Assembly: GCA_032718475.1 (NCBI GenBank)
Contig: JAUCBJ010008233.1
Location: 1-42,462, forward strand
DNA length: 42,462 nt
Reading direction: 5' to 3'
From: Nemertoderma westbladi
Taxonomy: Eukaryota > Xenacoelomorpha > Nemertodermatida > Nemertodermatidae
The translations under genes and the position numbers were made by a program. The notes beneath the pieces are model-generated. The model made no database searches. It had not been told where the DNA came from and was given only the letters and a program-made list of their open reading frames with translations. This document shows, in pieces, positions 22,101 to 31,240 of the stretch. Positions within the stretch are counted from its first letter, which is position 1, and each line of letters begins with the position of its first letter.

Positions 22101-23085
22101 TAGAACCAGGGCTGAGGTGTATAACGCCAGGTTGGTAGAGATAGAAACAGGGCTGAGGTGTATAACGCCATGTTGGTAGAGATAGCACCAGGGCTGAGGT
22201 GTATAACGCCAGGTTGGTAGAGAGAGAGATAGAACCAGGGCTGAGGTGTATAACGCCAGGTTGGTAGAAGGAGAGATAGAACCAGGGCTGAGGTGTATAA
22301 CGCCAGGTTGGTTGAGAGAGAGATAGAACCAGGACTGAGGTGTATAACGCCATGTTGGTAGAGAGAGATAGAACCAGGGCTGAGGTGTATAACGCCATGT
22401 TGGTAGAGAGATATAGAACCAGGGCTGAGGTGTATAACGCCATGTTGGTAGAGAGAGATAGAACCAGGGCTGAGGTGTATAACGCCAGGTTGGTAGAGAG
22501 AGATAGAACCAGGGCTGAGGTGTATAACGCCAGGTTGGTTGAGAGAGAGATAGAACCAGGACTGAGGTGTATAACGCCATGTTGGTAGAGAGAGATAGAA
22601 CCAGGGCTGAGGTGTATAACGCCATGTTGGTAGAGAGATATAGAACCAGGGCTGAGGTGTATAACGCCATGTTGGTAGAGAGAGATAGAACCAGGGCTGA
22701 GGTGTATAACGCCATGTTGGTAGAGAGAGATAGAACCAGGGCTGAGGTGTATAACGCCATGTTGGTTGAGAGAGAGATAGAACCAGGGCTGAGGTGTATA
22801 ACGCCATGTTGGTAGATAGAGATAGAACCAGGGCTGAGGTGTATAACGCCAGGTTGGTAGAGAGAGAGAGAACCAGGGCTGAGGTGTATAACGCCATGTT
22901 GGTAGAGAGAGATAGAACCAGGGCTGAGGTGTATAACGCCATGTTGGTAGAGAGAGATAGAACCAGGGCTGAGGTGTATAACGCCATGTTGGTTGTGAGA
23001 GAGATAGAACCAGGGCTGAGGTGTATAACGCCAGGTTGGTAGAGATAGAACCAGTGCTGAGGTGTATAACGCCAGGTTGGTAAAT
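16141..23085 (+). repeat. Roughly 7-kb 45-bp minisatellite derived from a kinase exon-intron boundary
   Basis: About 150 units. The commonest unit is GGTAGAGAGAGATAGAACCA, then GGGCTGAGGTGTATAACGCC, then AGGTT (45 bp). Variation is mainly in the number of GA steps (41, 45, 47 and other lengths), in GCCAGG versus GCCATG, and in GGGCTGAGG versus GGGCTCAGG. The first unit is part of the kinase exon. In its frame a 45-bp unit encodes VERDRTRAEVYNARL, but changing GA counts and TAGs break the frame every few units. The opposite strand has no stops in any frame for this unit, so the very long - strand open frames are artefacts. Local higher-order copies exist, for example a 227-bp block at about 22340, 22567 and 22794. 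Confidence 0.95.
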
Positions 23086-23223
23086 ACCCGGCAGATACAT
23101 TGGGATTTGAGATACCGGTATATGATAGTGGTTTAAGTAAACAACGAGGATTTCATATCCTTTTATCTAAAAATAGTTAAATTAAAAAAAAAACTAATAT
23201 ACGAAATTGGATAGAGTTTCAAC

Positions 23224-23259
23224 AAAAGCAAACAGTCGGCCGAAACCGGAGGCAACCCG
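23224..23259 (-). repeat. Flank shared with the left 36-bp array
   Basis: The reverse complement reads CGGGTTGCCTCCGGTTTCGG and onward to TTTGCTTTT. It aligns with 10858-10893 at 28 of 36 positions by eye. It shows that the two arrays are related beyond the repeat itself. Confidence 0.7.
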
Positions 23260-26200
23260 AGGGTAGGGGTGGGCGCTACTCCTATCTGCTACTCGAGGGA
23301 AGGAATGCGCGCTACTCTTATCTGCTACCCGAGGGTAGGGGTGGGCGCTACTCCTATCTGCTACCCAAAGGTAGGGGCGGGCGCTACTCCTATCTGCTAC
23401 CCGAGGGTAGGGGTGGGCGCTACTCCTATCTGCTACCCGAGGGTAGGGGTGGGCGCTACTCCTATCTGCTACCCGACGGTAGGGGTGGGCGCTACTCCTA
23501 TCTGCTACCCGACTGTAGGGGTGGGCGCTACTCCTATCTGCTACCCGAGGGTAGGGGTGGGCGCTACTCCTATCTGCTACCAGAGGGTAGGAATGGGCGC
23601 TACTCCTATCTGCTACCCGAAGGTAGGGGTGGGCGCTACTCCTATCTGCTACCCGAAGGTAGGGGTGGGCGCTACTCCTATCTGCTACCCGAAGGTAGGG
23701 GTGGGCGCTACTCCTATCTGCTACCCGAGGGTAGGGGTGGGCGCTACTCCTATCTGCTACCCGAGGGTAGGGGTGGGCGCTACTCCTATCTGCTACCCAA
23801 AGGTAGGGGCGGACGCTACTCATATCTGCTACCCGACGGTAGGGGTGGGTGCTACTCCTATCTGCTACCCGAAGGTAGGGATGGGCGCTACTCCTATCTG
23901 CTACCCGAAGGTAGGGGTGGGCGCTACTCCTATCTGCTACCCGAGGGTAGGGGTGGGTGCTACTCCTATCTGCTACCCGAGGGTAGGGGTGGGCGCTACT
24001 CCTATCTGCTACCCAAAGGTAGGGGCGGACGCTACTCATATCTGCTACCCGACGGTAGGGGTGGGCGCTACTCCTATCTGCTACCCGACGGTAGGGGTGG
24101 GCGCTACTCCTATCTGCTACCCAACGGTAGGGGTGGGCGCTATTCCTATCTGCTACCCGACGATAGGGGTGGACGCTACTCCTATCTGCTACCCGAAGGT
24201 AGGGGTGGGCGCTATTCCTATCTGCTACCCGACGGTTGGGGTGGGCGCTACTCCTATCTGCTACCCGACGGTAGGGGTTGGCGCTACTCCTATCTGCTAC
24301 CCGAAGGTAGGGGTGGGCGCTATTCCTATCTGCTACCCGACGGTTGGGGTGGGCGCTACTCCTATCTGCTACCCGACGGTAGGGGTGGGCGCTACTCCTA
24401 TCTGCTACCCGACGGTAGGGGTGGGCGCTACTCCTATCTGCTACCCGACTGTAGGGGTGGGCGCTACTCCTATCTGCTACCCGACGGTAGGGGTGGGCGC
24501 TATTCCTATCTGCTACCCGACGGTAAGGGTGGACGCTACTCATATCTGCTACCCGACGGTAGGGGTGGGCGCTACTTCTATCTGCTACCCGACGGTAGGG
24601 GTGGGCGCTACTCCTATCTGCTACCCGACGGTAGGGGTGGGCGCTACTCCTATCTGCTACCCGACGGTAGGGGTGGGCGCTACTCCTATCTGCTACCCGA
24701 CGGTAAGGGTGGACGCTACTCATATCTGCTACCCGACGGTAAGGGTGGACGCTACTCATATCTGCTACCCGACGGTAGGGGTGGGCGCTACTTCTATCTG
24801 CTACCCGATGGTAGGGGTGGGCGCTACTCCTATCTGCTACCCGACGGTAGGGGTGGGCGCTACTCCTATCTGCTACCCGAAGGTAGGGGTGGGCGCTATT
24901 CCTATCTGCTACCCGACGGTTGGGGTGGGCGCTACTCCTATCTGCTACCCGACGGTAGGGGTGGGCGCTACTCCTATCTGCTAACCGACGGTAGGGGTGG
25001 ACGCTACTCATATCTGCTACCCGAAGATAGGGGTGGACGCTAATCCTATCTGCTACCCGACGGTAGGGGTAGGCGCTACTCCTATCTGCTATCCGACGGT
25101 AGGGGTGGGCGCTACTCCTATCTGCTACCCGAAGGTAGGGGTGGACGCTACTCCTATCTGCTACCCGAAGGTCAGGGTGTGCGCTACTCCTATCTGCTAA
25201 CCGACGGTAGGGGTGGACGCTACTCATATCTGCTAACCGACGGTAGGGGTGGACGCTACTCATATCTGCTACCCGAAGATAGGGGTGGACGCTAATCCTA
25301 TCTGATACCCGACGGTAGGGGTAGGCGCTTCTCCTATCTGCTACCCGACGGTAGGGGTGGGCGCTACTCCTAGCTGCTACCCGAGGGTAGGAATGGGCGC
25401 TACTCCTATCTGCTACCCGAAGGTAGGGGTGGGCGCTACTCCTATCTGCTACCCGAAGGTAGGGGTGGACGTACTCATATCTGCTACCCGAAGATAGGGG
25501 TGGACGCTAATCCTATCTGCTACCCGACGGTAGGGGTAGGCGCTACTCCTATCTGCTACCCGAAGGTAGGGGTGGGCGCTACTCCTATCTGCTACCTGAA
25601 GGTAGGGGTGGGCGCTACTCCTATCTGCTACCCGACGGTAGGGGTGGGCGCTACTCCTATCTGCTACCCGACGGTAGGGGTGGACGCTACTCCGATCTGC
25701 TACCCGAAGGTAGGGGTGGACGCTACTCCTATCTGCTACCCGAAGGTAGGGGTGGGCTCTACCCCTATCTGCTACCCGAAGGTAGGGGTGGGCACTACTC
25801 CTATCTGCTACCTGAAGGTAGGGGTGGGCGCTACTCCTATCTGCTACCCGATGGTAGGGGTTGGCGCTACTCCTATCTGCTACCAGAAGGTAGGGGTGGG
25901 CGCTACTCCAATCTGCTACCCGACGGTAGGGGTGGGCGCTACTCATATCTGCTACCCGACGGTAGGGGTGGACGCTACTCCTATCTGTTACCCGAATGTA
26001 GGGGTGGGCGCTACTCCTATCTGCTACCCGAGGGTAGGGGTGGGCGCTACTCCTATCTGCTACCCGAAGGTAGGGATGGGCGCTACTCCTATCTGCTACC
26101 CGAAGGTAGGGGTGGGCGCTACTCCTATCTGTTACCCGACGGTAAGGGTGGGCGCTACTCTTATCTGCTACCCGACGGTAGGGGTGGACGCTACTCATAT

Positions 26201-27950
26201 CTGCTACCCGAAGGTAGGGGTTGGCGTTACTCCTATCTGCTACCCGAGGGTAGGAATGGGCGCTACTCCTATCTGCTACCCTAAGGTAGGGGTGGGCGCT
26301 ACTCACATCTGCTACCCGAAGGTAGGGGTTGGCGTTACTCCTATCTGCTACCCGAGGGTAGGGGTGGGCGCTACTCCTATCTGCTACCCGACGGTAGGGG
26401 TGGACGCTACTCCTATCTGCTACCCGAAGGTAGGGGTGGGCGCTATTCCTATCTGCTACCCGACGGTTGGGGTGGGCGCTACTCCTATCTGCTACCCGAC
26501 GGTAGGGGTGGGCGCTACTCCAATCTGCTACCCGACGGTAGGGGTGGACGCTACTCCTATCTGCTACCCGACGGTAGGGGTGGACGCTACTCCTATCTGC
26601 TACCCGAAGGTCAGGGTGGGCGCTACTGCTATCTGCTACCCGAAGGTAGGGATGGGCGCTACTCCTATCTGCTACCCGAGGGTAGGGGTGGGCGCTACTC
26701 CTATCTGCTACCAGAGGGTAGGAATGGGCGCTACTCCTATCTGCTACCCGAAGGTAGGGGTGGGCGCTACTCCTATATGCTACCCGAAGGTAGGGGTGGG
26801 CGCTACTCCTATCTGCTACCCGAAGGTAGGGGTGGGCGCAACTCCTATCTGCTACCCGAGGGTAGGGGTGGGCGCTACTCCTATCTGCTACCCGAGGGTA
26901 GGGGTGGGCGCTACTCCTATCTGCTACCCAAAGGTAGGGGCGGACGCTTCTCATATCTGCTACCCGACGGTAGGGGTGGGTGCTACTCCTATCTGCTACC
27001 CGAAGGTAGGGATGGGCGCTACTCCTATCTGCTACCCGAAGGTAGGGGTGGGCGCTACTCCTATCTGCTACCCGAGGGTAGGGGTGGGCGCTACTCCTAT
27101 CTGCTACCCGAGGGTAGGGGTGGGCGCTACTCCTATCTGCTACCCAAAGGTAGGGGCGGACGCTACTCATATCTGCTACCCGAAGGTAGGGGTGGACGCT
27201 ACTCCTATCTGCTACCCGACGGTAGGGGTAGGCGCTACTCCTATCTGCTACCCGACGGTAAGGGTGGGCGCTACTCCTATCTGCTACCCGATGGTAGGGG
27301 TGGGCGCTACTATCTGCTACCCGACGGTAGGGGTGGGCGCTACTCCTATCTGCTACCCGAGGGTAGGGGTGGGCGCTACTCCTATTGCTACCGGACGGTA
27401 GGGGTGGACGCTACTCATCTGCTACCCGAAGGTAGGGGTGGGCGCTATTCCTATCTGCTACCCGACGGTAGGGGTGGGCGCTACTCCTATCTGCTACCCG
27501 ACGGTAGGGGTGGACGCTACTCATATCTGCTACCCGTAGGTAGGGGTGGACGCTATTCCTATCTGCTACCCGACAGTAGGGGTGGGCGCTACTCCTATCT
27601 GCTACCCGACGGTAGGGGTTGGCGCTACTCCTATCTGCTACCCGACGGTAGGGGTGGACGCTACTCATATCTGCTACCCGAAGGTAGGGGTGGACGCTAC
27701 TCCTATCTGCTACCCGACGGTAGGGGTAGGCGCTACTCCTATCTGCTACCCGACGGTAAGGGTGGGCGCTACTCCTATCTGCTACCCGACGGTAGGGGTG
27801 GGCGCTACTATCTGCTACCCGACGGTAGGGGTGGACGCTACTCATATCTGCTACCCGACGGTAGTGGTGGGCTCTACCCCTATCGGCTACCCGACGGTAG
27901 GGGTGGGCGCTACTCCTATCTGCTACCCGACGGTAGGGGTGGACGCTACT
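23256..27950 (-). repeat. 36-bp minisatellite, right array (inverted relative to the left array)
   Basis: About 130 units of GAAGGTAGGGGTGGGCGCTA followed by CTCCTATCTGCTACCC, the reverse complement of the 8857-10850 unit. The junction CTACCCGANGGTAG keeps its 5-bp stem while N in the loop varies among A, G and C, occasionally T. A few units are 35 bp or shortened (around 25470, 27305, 27385, 27815). Three of the six frames lack stops because the period is 36, which explains the long apparent ORFs. The right end is cut by a LINE insertion. Confidence 0.95.
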
Positions 27951-27995
27951 TATTATTATTCTCGCCTATTAGGCGCAGCACCAGTCAAGCTGGTA
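27951..27995 (-). other. LINE 3' end: two hairpins and (AAT)n tail
   Basis: On the - strand CCAG-CTTGA-CTGG (27981-27993) and CGCC-TAATA-GGCG (27963-27975) are followed by GAGAATAATAATA. Terminal hairpins and short repeats in place of poly-A are typical recognition elements of CR1/L2-type reverse transcriptases. Confidence 0.65.
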
Positions 27996-28159
27996 TATAA
28001 TTGAATAGTTAAATAATGAAGTAAAATGACACATCAGTGACAATAAAATATGGCTAATCGTAAACAGTGACTAAAATCATAATTATAATTATTTACGTAA
28101 ACAGAGACAGTATCATCAATTAAAGTTATTTACCATTTACGTCACACACCTTGACAACT

Positions 28160-31100
28160 TTAAAACCAGGCGGGATAACAAAATAAATCTAATATCATGT
28201 TGTGCTTAAATTTAAAACTGGTAGATAAACGGTAGCAGCTATCTATGAAGTTGATTTTGACCGCCTCTGCTAGTGATACTTCACCTGGTATTATTCGATT
28301 TTTTAGGGCTGATTTTGAGTATTTATTTGTTAAAAGAGACTGCATATTGGGGAGTGGGTATGCTTTATAACTCTTTTCATATGTGGAGAAGACACCTGTG
28401 TAAGAAGCACCGTATTCCGAAGCACTTACTCGAAGGAATGACTGAATTAACATATTGTTGGATTCAAACGATCGTGTAATGATCCCAATATTTTGCCGAT
28501 ATACTTCCATTGAGAGTGGAATACAACCAAGTAGGTTGTACACAACCTGGTTGTCTGCATATGGTCCGAGGTGGAGGATGCTCCGTAAGGCCTTACGGTA
28601 TGCCACATCTAACAGTTCGATTTCAGTATCACGCATGGAACCCACAGTAAACTTGAGAGTATACAAGATGGAAGGTATAGCTACCGTCCGCCATATATAT
28701 CCAACGGTTGTGCAGTCAAAGTGTCTTGTAGTCCAACCATGTCTGTGAAAGCAGCTGGTTAACCTTGCGATCGACTGCTGTGCATCCTTTAATGCAGATG
28801 TATTCACTGAGTACAATGGATAACCCAGGAATGTAAGTTTAGGGCTGGCTGGAACTAAGGTGGTATTAATACTTAGAAACGACGGGATTTCTTTTGCCGA
28901 TTGACCATTCCCAACGAATACCGCCCATTTCGTTTTGGATCCTTCTATGTCCAATTTTATATTGTTGAGCTCTGTTGTTAGTAACAACACCATTGCCTCT
29001 AAGTCATGCATTGTACGGCTGCAAAGAAGCACATCATCAGCATAAGCTAGGCAGCCCAACCAATGAAGATGAAGGTTAAATCCATATCCACTTGACTCAA
29101 GTGCTGAGATAGCATCTGAGGTGTAGAAGAGAAATAATAATGGTGATATCAAGCTACCCTGTTTCACACCCCGCCGAATGATGATTCCCTCACAATCTAT
29201 TAAGTTACCAAAACGTAGATAGGCGGCTGTTTGGAGATAATACGAAACCATGGACAGACAGATGAATGGATTGAGGTAGGATGATAGCTTCTTGAATAGT
29301 GTAATGTACTGGACGTTATCAAATGCTCCATGCATGTCCATCTGACACATGTAAACGTTTTGACCCCGACTACGTTGTGAATTCAAAAATTCTAGAAGTG
29401 CTGCGATGATTAAATCTGAGCCCATTTTCTTTTGATATGCCAGCTGGGAAAGTGGGATGCATTCAAAAAGCACAGGCAAATATTCCTGCAGCAGGACGCT
29501 TTCAAAAACCTTCCCAAAGATACTAACTGAAGATATTGGGCGATAGGACCTTGGATTCAACTGTGGACGGTTTTTCCCTTTATATATATGAGTAATTAAC
29601 GTTTTGCCAAATAATTCAGGCACTTCCCCCAATCGAAAGCATGCATTGACGATATCTGCAAGAACTTCAGTTATGAATGATTCCTCTAGGCAAAGAAGAT
29701 GCTCAACCATTAGTGAAGCTGCATCAGTTGCTTTCCCCAGTGCAAGAGAAGCAATCGCCCGTCGAATAGTGCAAGGAGAAATAATGGGTGGCAAAATATC
29801 GTTACATGAACTACGAAGCTTATCTGTAAACTGCAATAGTTCATCGTCTTCCTGGACATTCGGCTCATTCCTGCACTTCAAGTCTTCTCTTAGAAGTTCT
29901 TGAACATCCCTTGGTGGCGTAGATTTGTCTTTCTTACTAAAATACTGCCAGAATTGCCTAGGATTTTTATCAAATCCTGTTGCTCTCTTCCGAATGTCTT
30001 TATGTAAGAGAGATTTGGTCAGATAATTTTTCAGTTTCCTTATTGAACGACGCGATTCTTTGTAGGCATCTCCAAATATATTATCATCACCTTTACCATC
30101 TTTGCACCATAAATTGTATAGTTGTCGACATGTATTTGTTCTTGATTTCAAAACCCTTGATCGTATACGCAAATTCTTTGTTACATGCTTATTTGAATGG
30201 GTACATGGGAGGTTATGATTGGCTGATAGAGTAAGTATCATTTGCAGTTGGTTTACAAATATATTTGTGTCATCTGCAGTCCATTTTGTAGCACTTGGCA
30301 ATGTCTTATATATGTCGCTAATTCTCTGCGTTACATCATTTTGAAAACGTGTGAGATGATCCTCGCTTATCCTGTTCCATGCAACTCTACCTTTGAGCCG
30401 GCGGGAGTCATGCTGTTGTTCCTCGCAGTTATATACTCGGCTGGTTTTGAACTGGAACAGTGCTGTCAGAGGAACGTGATCCGAGTGGTATGTGCACTCT
30501 TCTTTAAAAATTGTACCCTGAACAAGTTGGTCATTGCCATGTTCATTGGTTATAATGTGATCTATATAGGAAGATCCGTGTCCCCGAAAAGTAATACATG
30601 GCCCCAAGAATTTATTTTCTGTGTCAGCCGCAACCAGACTTCTGTCTACTAAGAAGGAATTGAACCGTGAACCTCTGTCTGTTGGTTTATCCCAACCCCT
30701 GCGGGGACCCTGCAAAGGACCAAGGTCAGCGTTGGTATCAGCTAGTATTAGTGGTGTAGCATCTTCATATTGGTCAAGGATATTGCTGAGTCTCCCCAAA
30801 AATTCCTCATAATTTGCTTTGGGTTTTGAAGTGTCAGGGAAATAGCCATTCAATAAAACTACTGGTTGTACGACTTGGCAGAGTGATGCATGTATCCCTA
30901 TGATATCTTCCCCTGATACAATTTTACTGACATTGGAAAAAGTAGATTTTCGAAATAGCATAGCTACACCACCCCGTACACCATTGTTGACCACATAGTC
31001 TCGACATGTAAAGTAGCAATCAAATTCATTGTGTAACTTCGGTAATAAGTAAGTAGCTTCTAAATTATCCATCCATATTTCTTGCAATGCAAGAATGTCT

Positions 31101-31240
31101 AGGCTATCCAACAGTCCAGCAACAACATCCCAGCTCGGGATAATTCCTCGCACATTAAATGTACCAACTCGCAAGTCACAAGTATCTGGTCGTTGAATAT
31201 TGTATACTTTGTCAGGTGGTGACGTCTTTGTGCTAAACAT
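28160..31240 (-). CDS. LINE ORF2: APE-type endonuclease and reverse transcriptase
   Basis: It encodes 1026 residues without interruption. Residues about 25-260 form an exonuclease-endonuclease-phosphatase domain: VGTFNVRG, ALQEIW, VLLNGYFP, LILADTNAD, SSYIDHIITN and HSDHVPL supply the Asn, Glu, Asp and His catalytic positions. Residues about 500-770 form the reverse transcriptase: LNPRSYRPISSVSIFGKVFE, MDMHGAFDN (first catalytic Asp, about 633), GVKQGSLISPLLFLF and LAYADDVLLCS (catalytic Asp pair, about 731). The remaining 250 residues are a thumb-like region; no RNase H is seen. Together they nick target DNA and copy the element's RNA there. The ATG overlaps the ORF1 stop by 8 bases, which suggests coupled translation. 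All catalytic positions I can see are intact. Confidence 0.92.
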   Translation of the reverse strand: MFSTKTSPPDKVYNIQRPDTCDLRVGTFNVRGIIPSWDVVAGLLDSLDILALQEIWMDNLEATYLLPKLHNEFDCYFTCRDYVVNNGVRGGVAMLFRKSTFSNVSKIVSGEDIIGIHASLCQVVQPVVLLNGYFPDTSKPKANYEEFLGRLSNILDQYEDATPLILADTNADLGPLQGPRRGWDKPTDRGSRFNSFLVDRSLVAADTENKFLGPCITFRGHGSSYIDHIITNEHGNDQLVQGTIFKEECTYHSDHVPLTALFQFKTSRVYNCEEQQHDSRRLKGRVAWNRISEDHLTRFQNDVTQRISDIYKTLPSATKWTADDTNIFVNQLQMILTLSANHNLPCTHSNKHVTKNLRIRSRVLKSRTNTCRQLYNLWCKDGKGDDNIFGDAYKESRRSIRKLKNYLTKSLLHKDIRKRATGFDKNPRQFWQYFSKKDKSTPPRDVQELLREDLKCRNEPNVQEDDELLQFTDKLRSSCNDILPPIISPCTIRRAIASLALGKATDAASLMVEHLLCLEESFITEVLADIVNACFRLGEVPELFGKTLITHIYKGKNRPQLNPRSYRPISSVSIFGKVFESVLLQEYLPVLFECIPLSQLAYQKKMGSDLIIAALLEFLNSQRSRGQNVYMCQMDMHGAFDNVQYITLFKKLSSYLNPFICLSMVSYYLQTAAYLRFGNLIDCEGIIIRRGVKQGSLISPLLFLFYTSDAISALESSGYGFNLHLHWLGCLAYADDVLLCSRTMHDLEAMVLLLTTELNNIKLDIEGSKTKWAVFVGNGQSAKEIPSFLSINTTLVPASPKLTFLGYPLYSVNTSALKDAQQSIARLTSCFHRHGWTTRHFDCTTVGYIWRTVAIPSILYTLKFTVGSMRDTEIELLDVAYRKALRSILHLGPYADNQVVYNLLGCIPLSMEVYRQNIGIITRSFESNNMLIQSFLRVSASEYGASYTGVFSTYEKSYKAYPLPNMQSLLTNKYSKSALKNRIIPGEVSLAEAVKINFIDSCYRLSTSFKFKHNMILDLFCYPAWF

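Noticed and set aside
16022-23100. Very long - strand open frames (up to about 1000 codons) over the 45-bp array
   Set aside because: The reverse complement of the unit has no stop in any frame, so all three - frames are open by construction. The peptides switch between MALYTSALVLSLSTN, TWRYTPQPWFYLSLP and PGVIHLSPGSISLYQ whenever the unit length changes. No start context, splice signals or domain support a gene.
23194-28004. Long open frames on both strands over the right 36-bp array
   Set aside because: The period is 36 bases and three of six frames lack stops in the unit. Open frames on both strands over the same array and the absence of any non-repeat domain point to an artefact.
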